The notes beneath the pieces are model-generated. The model was not told the origin of the DNA. It saw only the letters and a program-made list of their open reading frames with translations, and did no database searches. 64,000 nucleotides of DNA. Source: Pseudomonadota bacterium (lineage in GTDB: Bacteria > Pseudomonadota > Gammaproteobacteria > Burkholderiales > Rhodocyclaceae). A program made the translations under genes and the position numbers. The stretch is taken from assembly GCA_018241725.1 (NCBI GenBank), contig JAFEDI010000103.1, positions 62,001 to 126,000 of the forward strand, written 5' to 3'. Positions 1 to 8,640 of the stretch are shown piece after piece. Every line of letters starts with the position of its first letter. The first letter of the stretch is position 1.

Positions 1-1427
1 CGCAGGCCGACCCAGACGATGCCGGCCCCTTCCAGCGCCCAGGCGGCCGAGGTCCAGCGGCCATCGAGGGCAAACGGAATGGCCAGGGTGCCGAACACGA
101 TGCCGAGGGCGAGGAAGGACTCGACCAGCAGCTTCAGCGTGTCGCCGCGGCGCCGCCACAGGGCCGCCGTCAGGCCGGTGTAGAACAGCCCCAGCGCCAG
201 CGCCGAGAAGGCCAGGCCGAAGGGCGTGTCGCGGACGATGCCGTATTGCAGGCCGAAGGCCAGCAAGGGCGTGCCGAAGACCAGCGTGCCATCCACATAG
301 TGCTTGAGGCGCGGCGCCTGGCGGCGGGCGTAGAGGATGGCGATGGCGACGTAGAAGACGAAGAACAGGATCAGGAAGCCCTGCACCGACAGATAGTTTT
401 CCGGCGTGTAGCGCAGCACGCCCCAGGCCGTTCCGATCACGAAGGTGAAGGCGAAGCCGAGCAGGTTGAGCAGGCGCCACGAGCGCTCGAGCGCGATGGC
501 CAGAATTCCGGCGTTGAGCAGCGCGTAGTACGAGAACAGGCCGATATGGCTGCCCTGCCCGGTGGACGTCAGGATCGGCGCCGCAAAGCCGCCGACGATG
601 CCGAACACCGCCAGCCAGACGGCATCCTGCAGGACGGCCAGGAGGCAGGTGAACAAGGTCAGCACGAACAGCAGCGCGAAGGCCAGGCCGCCCGGAATCA
701 GGTCGTACAGGCGGAAGGCGCCGAAGGTCACCAGCATCAGGATGCCGAGGGCCGTGCCCTGCACCGGCAGGCTGATCGACGCGCGGGTTTCCCGGATGCG
801 CCAGCCCCACAGCAGCAAGACAATGTCGGCGACCACGATGCCGGCCAGACGCAGCTCGATCGGCACCGAAACCCGCGCCGCGGCGTACTTGAGCAGGAAA
901 CTGATACCGAAGAAGAGAATCAGCAGGCCGGCCTTGGCAACCAGGTTGCCGCCGAACAGCCAGGCCTTGGCGGCCAGCAGCCAGGCCGGTGGCGGAGCCG
1001 GTTCGTAGGGTTCCGGCGGCGCGGCGGGGCGGACGGGATCGGGCTTGGCCGGCGCCTCCACGGGGCCAGGAATCATTGCCGGCTCCGGATCGTGCGCGGT
1101 CGCCGCTCCCACCAGCGGTGCCGGCTCCGGGCCCGGCAGCGTGCGCACGAACACCGGCCCGTAGTCGATCTCGACAGGGACGGCGGCAGCGGCGTCGCCG
1201 GGCGGCGGAGCAACGGACGCTTCGGCGGGCCAGGCGACGGGCACCTCGGACGGCTCAGCCGCGTGGGCTGCACTGGCTTGACGATAAAGCTGCTGGATCC
1301 GCTCCTCCTGCATCAGGACCTTTTGCTCCAGGTCCCCCAGCCGGCGGCGGGCGCCGATCACCAGGAACAGCAGCACGATGGGCGCAATGACAAAGGCAAA
1401 CGCCAGCAGGACGAGCAGGGATTCCAT
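1..1427 (-). CDS. DUF2339 family multi-pass membrane protein (3' end outside window)
   Basis: Reading the minus strand from an ATG at 1427 gives an open frame of more than 470 codons that runs off the left edge. The first 20 residues are a hydrophobic anchor (MESLLVLLAF start), followed by a short charged coiled segment with LGDLEQ and RIQQLY. A proline- and alanine-rich linker comes next (about residues 50-140). After that come repeated hydrophobic segments such as LLILFFGISFLLKYAA and LLFVLTLFTCLLAVL. This layout (N-terminal anchor, coil, Pro-rich linker, many membrane helices) is that of the DUF2339 family of inner-membrane proteins, whose function is unknown. The overlapping plus-strand open frames are shadows of its GC-rich codons. 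Confidence 0.8.
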   Translation of the reverse strand, partial: MESLLVLLAFAFVIAPIVLLFLVIGARRRLGDLEQKVLMQEERIQQLYRQASAAHAAEPSEVPVAWPAEASVAPPPGDAAAAVPVEIDYGPVFVRTLPGPEPAPLVGAATAHDPEPAMIPGPVEAPAKPDPVRPAAPPEPYEPAPPPAWLLAAKAWLFGGNLVAKAGLLILFFGISFLLKYAAARVSVPIELRLAGIVVADIVLLLWGWRIRETRASISLPVQGTALGILMLVTFGAFRLYDLIPGGLAFALLFVLTLFTCLLAVLQDAVWLAVFGIVGGFAAPILTSTGQGSHIGLFSYYALLNAGILAIALERSWRLLNLLGFAFTFVIGTAWGVLRYTPENYLSVQGFLILFFVFYVAIAILYARRQAPRLKHYVDGTLVFGTPLLAFGLQYGIVRDTPFGLAFSALALGLFYTGLTAALWRRRGDTLKLLVESFLALGIVFGTLAIPFALDGRWTSAAWALEGAGIVWVGL

Positions 1428-1560
1428 ACGGATCTTCCGTGCAAGAAAGTGGGCGGAATTATCACATGAGAGTAATTTCCGCCGTGTGCCGCGCGTCCTT
1501 CTCGCCGGCAGCCTTTAATCAGGTGCAGCACAATGCCTTTGGCAAGAGGTGACCAGAATC

Positions 1561-2112
1561 ATGAAGACCCAGTACTACACCGCCTCAAGCCTCGATGGCT
1601 TCATCGCCACCGAGGATGACTCACTGGAATGGCTGTTTCCGCTAGGCGACCTGAACGCGTCCAGCTATCCCGCCTTCATTGCCGAAGTCGGCGCGCTGGC
1701 CATGGGCTCCTCCACCTATGAATGGATGCTCCGCAACGCCGACCAGGTGGCCGCCGAAACCGGCTCCCCCTGGCCCTACACCCAGCCCGTCTGGGTATTC
1801 ACCACCCGCCAGCTCCCCAGCGTGGAAGGTTCGGACATCCGCTTCGTCAAAGGCGACGTGCGCGAGGTGCACGAGCAAATGCGCACCGCCGCCGGGCCCA
1901 AGAACATCTGGATCGTCGGCGGTGGAGACCTGGCCGGCCAGTTCCATGACGCCGGCCTGGTGGATGAGATCATCATCCAGATCGGCTCCGTGACCCTCGG
2001 CAAGGGAAAACAGGTCTTCCCACGCCGCGTGCTGAGCCCCAGGCTGCAACTGGTTTCGGTTCGCCAGATGGGGGCGGGGATGGTTGAACTGAGGTATGAG
2101 GTCGGAAAGTAG
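1561..2112 (+). CDS. Dihydrofolate reductase family protein (RibD C-terminal-like)
   Basis: A 183-residue protein beginning MKTQYYTASSLDGFIA, the usual first strand of the RibD_C/DHFR-like fold. GSSTYEWML and the glycine-rich IWIVGGGDLAGQF segment mark the NADPH-binding core. These stand-alone proteins (YyaP/YwjB type) are predicted NAD(P)H reductases with unassigned substrates. The ATG at 1561 is chosen over the in-frame GTG at 1549 because AAGAGGTGA lies at a good ribosome-binding distance upstream of it. It is monocistronic and divergent from the membrane protein on its left. Length fits the family and I see no defect. Confidence 0.8.
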   Translation: MKTQYYTASSLDGFIATEDDSLEWLFPLGDLNASSYPAFIAEVGALAMGSSTYEWMLRNADQVAAETGSPWPYTQPVWVFTTRQLPSVEGSDIRFVKGDVREVHEQMRTAAGPKNIWIVGGGDLAGQFHDAGLVDEIIIQIGSVTLGKGKQVFPRRVLSPRLQLVSVRQMGAGMVELRYEVGK

Positions 2113-2233
2113 CCGAACGCTCATCCTGGTAGAGCTTCCCAGCCCTTTATGGAGCAAGTGCGCCCTTACGACGCCAACCAGCACGACGTACGCAACGGCA
2201 GGGAACACCTGCCCCCCTGGCCAGGCCGATCCC

Positions 2234-2497
2234 CTAAGCGCGCCCCCGCGCCCGCAAGGCTTTGAACAACTCCTGGACCTCCTCCGCGATCATCGCGCAG
2301 GCCCACAGGTAATTGTCCTGATAGGTGGGACTGAGACGCCGGAAGGCATCGCCCGAACTGCCGAAAGTCACGGCAAGCAAGGCCTGGAGCTGGGCCTGAC
2401 GGGCGGAAAGCTGGTCGGTGAGGGCCAAAGTACCAACCTCGTCGTTGAGCAGGTAGAGCGGATCGGCCGTTGCGGGAAACTCCATCGGAGTGCTCAT
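2234..2497 (-). CDS. Small hypothetical protein downstream of C4-type RNA locus
   Basis: An 87-residue protein starting MSTPMEFPATADPLYLLNDE with a helical, charged second half ending EEVQELFKALRARGRA. I do not recognise a family. Its ATG overlaps the stop of the upstream Icd-like frame by an ATGA junction. The start is preceded by GGAAGGGGCG, a reasonable ribosome-binding site. Because it is the distal gene behind the C4 antisense RNA structure, it would be expressed only when transcription and translation get past that control region. It may therefore be a prophage- or satellite-derived effector. Function unknown. Confidence 0.55.
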   Translation of the reverse strand: MSTPMEFPATADPLYLLNDEVGTLALTDQLSARQAQLQALLAVTFGSSGDAFRRLSPTYQDNYLWACAMIAEEVQELFKALRARGRA

Positions 2498-2841
2498 GCG
2501 ACGCCCCTTCCGATGACGGCCGGATGACATGTCGGCATGGCGACGACGTTGCGCGGGCAGCATTGATAAGACGGGGCTCGGGCGACCGGGCCCGTTGCGC
2601 GGTGGTGCATGGTGTTGGCTCCTATGTCTGCGGTCTGAATTTCCACCACCCACTTCTCACGGTGGGTGGCGGAACCGTGCGGGGGTGAGAAACCGGGACA
2701 TAGGAACCGGCCAGCCTTGCGGCTGCCCCGCACGGCCCGCCATGGGGCGTAACCATGCGCCAATATGAAAAAACCGCGCACAACAGCGCGGCCTAATCGT
2801 ATCGGCCTATGTCGTTCCGGGTTCTCACACCCGGCCACCAT
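2494..2841 (-). CDS. Icd-like open frame overlapping the C4 RNA (prophage immunity type)
   Basis: A 115-codon frame starting MVAGCENPERH. From memory, its sequence style (GFSPPHGSATHREKWVVEIQ, then TADIGAN and MHH) is that of proteins annotated in prophages as host cell division inhibitor Icd-like. These frames read straight through a C4 antisense RNA and its target sites, as this one does between 2600 and 2832. In P1 the C4 RNA represses icd and ant by pairing with the leader. Much of this frame is dictated by RNA structure, so part of it may be untranslated leader. The stop overlaps the next ATG, suggesting translational coupling. Confidence 0.45.
   Translation of the reverse strand: MVAGCENPERHRPIRLGRAVVRGFFILAHGYAPWRAVRGSRKAGRFLCPGFSPPHGSATHREKWVVEIQTADIGANTMHHRATGPVARAPSYQCCPRNVVAMPTCHPAVIGRGVA
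2672..2745 (-). ncRNA. C4-type antisense RNA (phage P1/P4 immunity family)
   Basis: On the minus strand a perfect 10-bp outer stem (CCGTGCGGGG at 2735-2726 with CCCCGCACGG at 2684-2675) encloses a small hairpin CAGCC/GGCTG and the single-strand-prone elements CCTATGTCCC and GGTTTCTCACC. These elements are complementary to a copy upstream in the same transcript (2832-2806, containing GTGAGAA and ACATAGG) and to a second copy downstream (GTGAGAA near 2660, ACATAGG near 2615). One processed hairpin flanked by two complementary targets is the defining arrangement of P1 c4 and P4 CI RNA. Confidence 0.65.
2767..2793 (-). terminator. Intrinsic terminator inside the C4 control region
   Basis: On the minus strand CCGCGC-TGTTGT-GCGCGG is followed by TTTTTT. 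It lies between the first complementary target copy and the C4 hairpin, so it could end transcripts early, as in the P4 immunity region. Confidence 0.7.
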
Positions 2842-2938
2842 TGTTTAGGTGACAGCTGGAGTATCGGCCTGAGGTACGGCGGGGGTCAAGATTTGCGGCG
2901 ATCCCGGCCAACTGGCGATTCGCCCCAATTATCCGGTT

Positions 2939-3226
2939 TTATCCTGAACAAGATAAAACCGGATAAAACGCGCCTGACATGAACGCTCGCCCCTCCGACT
3001 GGAACCTTTGATGCCCGGAGCCGAACGCTTGATGCCGGGACTTGAACTCGCTTCCCTCGGAACCGAACTTTTGATCCTGTGATTGAAGCCCGCTTCCCTC
3101 AGCGCTGAACTTTTGATCCTGCGATTGAAGCCCACTTCCCTCAGAGCGGAGCGCTCGAGGCTGCGACATGGACTGGCTTCCCCCTGATGGAAACAAGTTC
3201 AGGTCCGGAGGAAGCGGGCTCCCCAA
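2939..3226. repeat. Degenerate tandem repeat block, about 42-bp period
   Basis: Two adjacent copies of a unit beginning GAACTTTTGATCCTG (at 3065 and 3107) are nearly identical over 42 bp. More degenerate copies lie on their left (for example near 3000 and 3025). Read on the minus strand, the block gives repeats of SGLQSQDQKF. There is no ribosome-binding site or recognisable product, so I treat it as a non-coding repeat. A related block, sharing the translated strings DLNLF and SEFKS, lies at 57541-57800. Confidence 0.6.
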
Positions 3227-3302
3227 AAATTGAAACCCGTGCCGCTCAGAGCAACACGGGTTTCAATCCGGGCTTCGCGCACTTCCCCCCGAGCGAGGAC
3301 CG

Positions 3303-3779
3303 TCAGGCTGGAACCGCACCCTCTTCATCGCGACGCCGACCCTGCCCCTTGAAACGCGTCGACGCCTGAGCGCGGAGTTCATCCAGTGCCGTACCCTTGC
3401 CCGCGAGCTTCGCAAAACGGTAAGCCTCCAAGGCCGCAGCGTAGATGTCGCTGCCCAGCGCCATCTCGGTGTCCTCCCCGCGCTGGGTCAGCGCGGTCAA
3501 CCGGGCCAGCACCGGACGCAGGCGATCCAGCGCCTGGATGTCCGCGCCAAATTCCTTGAGATCGAAAGTCCCCGGCAGGATCTCCGGAGACTGGGCGATC
3601 ACGTCATACGCCTTGCGCGCAAACATCTCCGACTTCGGCCCCATCTTGCTCAGCTCCCGCCGCTGATCCACCGACAGGGAAATCAAACCCGCCAACTGCT
3701 GCTCCAGCACCTCCAGGGCTTTCTGGACCAGGTCGATCTGCTCCGCGGACAGCTGCAGTGAAATCACATTCTGAGTCAT
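3303..3779 (-). CDS. Hypothetical protein, helical, 158 residues
   Basis: Begins MTQNVISLQLSAEQIDLVQK. The first 60 residues are predicted helical with heptad-like leucines (AEQIDLVQKALEVLEQQLAG). The middle holds SEMFARKAYDVIAQSPEILP and a helical DIQALDRLRPVLARLTAL segment. The basic C-terminus is RFKGQGRRRDEE. The ATG at 3779 is preceded by GGAGCGAGAGG. I do not recognise a named family. The composition matches the core chromosome rather than the island on its right, so it may be an ordinary lineage-specific gene. No operon partner is visible. Confidence 0.65.
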   Translation of the reverse strand: MTQNVISLQLSAEQIDLVQKALEVLEQQLAGLISLSVDQRRELSKMGPKSEMFARKAYDVIAQSPEILPGTFDLKEFGADIQALDRLRPVLARLTALTQRGEDTEMALGSDIYAAALEAYRFAKLAGKGTALDELRAQASTRFKGQGRRRDEEGAVPA

Positions 3780-4438
3780 CCTCTCGCTCCTTCTCGGCTT
3801 GCCGATTCATGACATTGGCACAAAATTGTGCGAAGGGGATTCTGGGAGAGGGGGCAGGAACATGTCAATTGGATTTTTCATCCCCACTGGACGCCATTGG
3901 GGATGTGAAGGGCACCACAGCGTTCGGGAGGGCGTTGTGGAAATATCCTCACAACGCATGTGCTTTGGATAAAGAAGGAGTGGTCATCGACAGCATCTCG
4001 GCCGGAGCGGACGGTCGACTCAACACGGCGGATGGCTGCTTTCGATGCGGGGCAGACGCTGGGTAAGACGAAAAGCGGATGTTCAGGGGTAGGTGGATTG
4101 CCGCAGGCTTAACCCGCGCGGAATAGGTGAATCCGCCTAGAAAGAAAGGTTTGTCTGCGCGGATCAGGTGACCAGCCCCACAAGGCCGTAGCTGCTTTTG
4201 AGCTAGACAAAAAACCTCAATAGACAACCTGTCCGACCGTCCGTATCGACGGCTTGGAGATCCGATATGCTATTCTCAATAAGCAACCGCCGAAGAATGG
4301 CAATCGGTAACCAGCTAGTTCGCAGCATGGGAGGCTCCTGGCTACGCTCGATCTTGCGGTCTTAATCGTGCGGTCTCGGCAGGCTAAGGTCAAAGTGGGC
4401 TGGCTGAGGCAATAAAAGCAAGTACAAGAGGACGTGAA
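3780..4438. other. Intergenic stretch, left boundary of the accessory region
   Basis: About 660 bp with only short conflicting open frames. GCACAA-AA-TTGTGC at 3818-3831, upstream of the 158-residue gene, is a small inverted repeat that could be an operator. GC content drops toward 4400. No RNA gene or integrase was recognised. Confidence 0.5.
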
Positions 4439-5275
4439 TTGAAGCCAAGGATTGTGGAGCAGGATGAAGGAAAGGCTGGTCACCGATGGACCGTCTGCAT
4501 AAATATCTGTGAATTACAGAATGCGGCCGATCCTACTGTGGCACATATGGTTAATGCCGTTCGCGATGCATACGGTGAAAACGAAATCCTAGCGGAAGTC
4601 GCGGCCATCGAAGCGGACCCTGCTGTCGCACAGAGCTTTGATATCGCGTCTATAATTACCGGCTTTCGTCGCGGGCTACCATCTCCCGACGGCGAAGCAA
4701 AGAAACCTGAGAATCTGAGGAATTACCGTTCGGAGACCTCAGAATTCGTTGCTCGTGAGACACTCAAATTAGTATTCAACGTTACCACGCCGCCAACGCT
4801 ACACGCGACGAAGGGGAACGCACTCCAACCTCTGCTTGGATACGATGGCTGGGGGCTTCTCTCTAACACGGACAGTACTCCTGCACTGGTACTCATACAA
4901 GTGAAGGGAAGTGATGAAGACGCATCTCCGCCTGCAGTTGCAACCGATTTGGCGGACGAATGCCTGCGTGTTGTCACGGAAGTAGACAAATTGGCGCATG
5001 CTTTGAGTGCATGTTTGCTCCGGGTGAAAACAACACCATTGGCTGGATATTTGCTCAAGATGCTTGAAGCGGTAGGTCGTAATGAGCTTCCTGCGATGGT
5101 AGTGGCGCCGGTCATTGTCCGGGGGCATGTGACAGCACAAATGTCGGATCTGCAGCCATTGAAAGACTCTCTATCGATGCAGGATCATCCAATTGCTCTA
5201 GGCGTCTCGATCACTATCGGCGCACCGCTGGAGAAGTTGGGTTACGCGGTTATGTCTAGGGCTCGCCAATCGTGA
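4439..5275 (+). CDS. Putative defence nuclease, HamA-like (Hachiman-like pair)
   Basis: A 278-residue protein read from a TTG preceded by AAGAGGAC at good spacing; the next in-frame ATG is 35 codons further in. The centre fits a PD-(D/E)xK nuclease core: a helix with E102 and E107, then GYDGWGL (D136), then a strand ALVLIQVKGS with Q154 and K156. The QxK version is known from Mrr-type nucleases. It overlaps the downstream helicase start by 4 bp (GTGA), so the two products are made together. Nuclease plus SF2 helicase in this order and size matches Hachiman (HamA/HamB). The assignment rests on context and motif; another nuclease-helicase system is possible. Confidence 0.55.
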   Translation: MKPRIVEQDEGKAGHRWTVCINICELQNAADPTVAHMVNAVRDAYGENEILAEVAAIEADPAVAQSFDIASIITGFRRGLPSPDGEAKKPENLRNYRSETSEFVARETLKLVFNVTTPPTLHATKGNALQPLLGYDGWGLLSNTDSTPALVLIQVKGSDEDASPPAVATDLADECLRVVTEVDKLAHALSACLLRVKTTPLAGYLLKMLEAVGRNELPAMVVAPVIVRGHVTAQMSDLQPLKDSLSMQDHPIALGVSITIGAPLEKLGYAVMSRARQS

Positions 5276-8200
5276 GCGCCGACTTCGCTTACCTCTACGA
5301 AGACAATAGTCTTCTCGCAATTCATAGCGAGATCGACTCTTCGTTGCTGTCTAAGCGTGTCAATCGCACCACGCAGACCACCAACGACACGCAGAAGCTA
5401 TTCGTTGCTGCAAGCATGGCCACGACCGTGTTTTTCGATGGCCTGACCCTGGACGAGTTCAGCCGAGATGGCTTTGATGCACAGGAGGACGGCACGCTGG
5501 AGCTGTGCACAGCTCACTGGCGTGCGTTTTTAGAGGCCACAGAGAACAACGACGGCGATCGTGTGTCATTAAATGATCTGCTTTTTTTTGCCGCCACAGG
5601 CATTTTGAACAAGCAGCAGACAGAGGTACGAACGACACTGCGCGCGAAGTTCCTACGCGAAATCGTCGATCGAGCCTATCGCAAGCGTACAGAGGAAAGG
5701 GATTGGCGTGAAATATGCCGTTCGCACGTTTCGTGTGCGATCCTCTTCCTAGTACGCCAATCCAATCACTCCGATTTGAGTCAGGCACGTGAAGCGGTCA
5801 ACGCCCTGATCGCGTTGCAGAACGAGTACCGGTCAGAGATCGAAGCGCTATCCGCAGGAGCCGCAAAGAACGGCCTCCAGGTGCTTGGCCTCTACCATAT
5901 CGCTCACGCGGCCACTCGAACCGCCCAGTATCTAATCGCAGGTCGCCTCGAAAGCGAGAACGGCAGGAGTACCAACTTCGAGCCTGAACTACGTCGGCTG
6001 CTGAGCAAGTCGGAGGAACTGATCGAAGCTAGCAATTCACCCGATTATCTAATTTGGGTCAGAGCAGTTGGCTCCGTGCTTTGGAAGATATTCGATGATT
6101 CGATTTGGCGACAAGCCACAGGACTGTCAAGCACGATTGACGGTTTGGTCGGTGAGCTAGCAAGGCGCGACCACCCGATCTTTAGTCTCTTACCATCGCA
6201 GCAAGAGGCGCTGGACATGCACTTGCTCGATAGCGCGCAAGTTGCCGTTGTACTACAAATGCCCACCAGCGCCGGCAAGACCTTACTTGCGGAATTCGCC
6301 ATACTGCAAGCATTTGAAGCCTATAAGGATGCAACCCGGGTCGTCTATATCGCACCGACAAGAGCACTGTGCACACAGACGTACAGAACACTCGCAACGG
6401 ATCTGGCAGATCTGGGAATTCAAGTTCAATTAGCAAGTAGCGCTTTTGAAGAGGACCCGTTTGAATCCTCGTTGATCTCCGAAATACAGAGCGGCGTCGT
6501 CGTCTCCACCCCGGAGAAAGTTGACCTTCTGCTGCGATCGAATCCTGCGTGGTTCAACACGGTTAAGCTTGTCGTCGTCGACGAGGCGCACCTACTGAGC
6601 GATAACGAACGCGGCGTTCGACTGGAACTGCTCTTGGCGAACTTGCGCCGTGAGCAAGCAACTGTTCGGTTCTTGCTCCTAACGCCGTTCGTTGACAATG
6701 CGGATCAGGTCGCCAAGTGGCTAGGGGGCAATCGCGGCGCCCCAATCCATATCAGGTGGCGTCCCGCAAGATTGTTGGTTGGCCTCGCACACACATCAAG
6801 AAAGAAGAAGCGCCCCCACTTCGAGATTCACTGGAAGGAGCCCCACGCGAGCCGTGCAAGTCACAAGCCGCTTCATATCGCTATTGACGAGGACGTACCC
6901 AGTAGCTCGACGCTGGATCGAGTCGTAGCCCTGCACTCCCGCTTCAGCCGACTTGGCCTTACTTTGGGGATGTTCCCCGCTTCTAGAGCGAAGGCAGAAG
7001 ACGCAGCGTTACGCATTGCCAAGACCACAGTCGCCAAGAAGACTGAAGCCTCCGATGAGAAACAATTTGCTATTGCTTTAGCACAAGCAGAGTTCGGCGA
7101 CGATAGCGCTTTGGCATGCTGCCTGAAGGAGAACGTGGCGTTCCATCACGCAGCGCTATCCCCTGAATTAAGGTACTTAATCGAAGAGCTTGGTCGATCA
7201 CGACAACTGGACTTTCTTGCAGCAACGACGACGCTTGCCCAGGGAATCAATTTTCCTGTTTCGACGGTGCTGGTCCACTCAATTAACAAGCCTTTTGGTG
7301 GCGGAGATCTCTCCTCCAGTGAGTTCTGGAACATTGCTGGCCGTGCGGGACGGGTCGGACTGGCCGACAAAGGCTTCATCGTATTTGCAAACAATAAGCA
7401 CAGCGACAAGTGGGAAAGATATACGCAGCAGCTTTCGGAATCTATTGTCTCAGCGCTATTGAAGGTGCTCGATGCCGCGATGCGTGAGCCTGACCTCAAG
7501 ACAGCCTACCGAAAATTTCCCCAACTTCGTCCTTTCTTGCAGTATCTGGCTCATGCGGCAGCGAACATGACTCCCCGAGTTGCACTCAGTTCCCTCGAGG
7601 AGATTCTGGAAGCCAGTTTTGCAAATACCATGGCCTCGGGTCGTGAGGAGCGGCGCGCCCTCCGTGAGCTTGCAGCACGTTATCTGTCAGCGATTGCACA
7701 TAAGTCCCCCGGCTATCTCAAGATTGCCGATACCACCGGTTTCAGTTCATTTAGCTTTGACGAGTTGTACGCGAAGATTCCAGGGGACGCCGTCTTAGCT
7801 GCGGGGCCGCACGCAGTCCTTCAGGGAGGCGCAGGTTCCTTGACGCACTTGGTAGAGGCGTTAGCATGGCTACCCGAATTGGATCTCGCACTGGGCAAGG
7901 GAACGGGGCCGATGGACACGCAGGCGGTAGCTCGTGTCGTCGAGGGATGGATCCGCGGCAAGACCGTTCAGGAAATCGCGCCGGAGTTTGTTGGTGCCAA
8001 TGAGAAAAGGCTGCGTGATGCAGGAACCTATCTCTTTACGAAGGTTTCCCAGACTATTTCTTGGGGCGCGCACGCTTATATTCGAGGTTGGAATCTTCAG
8101 GATAAAGCCAGGATCCCGGACGAACAAGATATGAACGCCGCCATGCTTCCTGCATACATTCAGCATGGAGTAAATACACCTGAGGCAGCCGTAGCGTCCC

Positions 8201-8430
8201 TGTTCTCTGTTCCAAGATTGATGGCGGAACCGTTGGGCAAATGTTTTCGCGACACTGCAGGTCCCCTCACGCCTAAAAACGTCCGTGAGTTCCGGAGTTT
8301 CATTGAGCAGGCAGACGAGAAAATTTGGGATGCGGCCTTGGCGAATTCCAAACTTGCAGGCAAGGTCACCCCGGCCCAAGCACGTTCGGTTTGGCGGCGC
8401 ATGCGTGGCTTGGAAGGCTTTAGCCGCTGA
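5272..8430 (+). CDS. Ski2-like DExH helicase, HamB-like
   Basis: A 1052-residue SF2 helicase starting at a GTG that overlaps the upstream stop. About 320 N-terminal residues without a recognised domain come first. Then follow Walker A MPTSAGKTLLAEF (about residue 330), motif Ia YIAPTRALC, STPEKVD, the DEAH box VVVDEAHLL (about 435), motif V TLAQGINFPV and motif VI FWNIAGRAGRVG (about 685). This set, with the GINFP and GRAGR signatures, is typical of Ski2/Hel308-type helicases. The C-terminal 350 residues are probably helical and may sense DNA structure. With its coupled nuclease-like partner it forms a likely anti-phage module in which the helicase controls the nuclease. Position and order resemble HamB. 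Confidence 0.65.
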   Translation: MSADFAYLYEDNSLLAIHSEIDSSLLSKRVNRTTQTTNDTQKLFVAASMATTVFFDGLTLDEFSRDGFDAQEDGTLELCTAHWRAFLEATENNDGDRVSLNDLLFFAATGILNKQQTEVRTTLRAKFLREIVDRAYRKRTEERDWREICRSHVSCAILFLVRQSNHSDLSQAREAVNALIALQNEYRSEIEALSAGAAKNGLQVLGLYHIAHAATRTAQYLIAGRLESENGRSTNFEPELRRLLSKSEELIEASNSPDYLIWVRAVGSVLWKIFDDSIWRQATGLSSTIDGLVGELARRDHPIFSLLPSQQEALDMHLLDSAQVAVVLQMPTSAGKTLLAEFAILQAFEAYKDATRVVYIAPTRALCTQTYRTLATDLADLGIQVQLASSAFEEDPFESSLISEIQSGVVVSTPEKVDLLLRSNPAWFNTVKLVVVDEAHLLSDNERGVRLELLLANLRREQATVRFLLLTPFVDNADQVAKWLGGNRGAPIHIRWRPARLLVGLAHTSRKKKRPHFEIHWKEPHASRASHKPLHIAIDEDVPSSSTLDRVVALHSRFSRLGLTLGMFPASRAKAEDAALRIAKTTVAKKTEASDEKQFAIALAQAEFGDDSALACCLKENVAFHHAALSPELRYLIEELGRSRQLDFLAATTTLAQGINFPVSTVLVHSINKPFGGGDLSSSEFWNIAGRAGRVGLADKGFIVFANNKHSDKWERYTQQLSESIVSALLKVLDAAMREPDLKTAYRKFPQLRPFLQYLAHAAANMTPRVALSSLEEILEASFANTMASGREERRALRELAARYLSAIAHKSPGYLKIADTTGFSSFSFDELYAKIPGDAVLAAGPHAVLQGGAGSLTHLVEALAWLPELDLALGKGTGPMDTQAVARVVEGWIRGKTVQEIAPEFVGANEKRLRDAGTYLFTKVSQTISWGAHAYIRGWNLQDKARIPDEQDMNAAMLPAYIQHGVNTPEAAVASLFSVPRLMAEPLGKCFRDTAGPLTPKNVREFRSFIEQADEKIWDAALANSKLAGKVTPAQARSVWRRMRGLEGFSR

Positions 8431-8640
8431 TCTAGACGTATTGCGTACTTACTGGATCGGCGAACTGGGGCGCACTCGGCCACCTCGAAGTTGGACTCGT
8501 TTGTATTCTGCTTGAGCGTAATCATCACAACACCGGTAATTGAAACTTGGGAGTAAAGGCCGCTTTCTGCCGGAAACAAGCCGCTGGTGCACCTTAAGCG
8601 GGATGGCTGTTATGGCCGACATCCCGCCCTTCAGCAAAAC

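Noticed and set aside
246-1469. Long plus-strand open frames opposite the DUF2339 gene
   Set aside because: Composition-driven shadows: low-complexity Gln/Arg-rich translation, no ribosome-binding site, and the minus strand gives a clear membrane protein.
3814-3831. Possible sigma-54 promoter (TTGGCAC with TTGTGC)
   Set aside because: The GG to GC spacing is 11 instead of the required 10 bases, and no activator or regulated gene is present.
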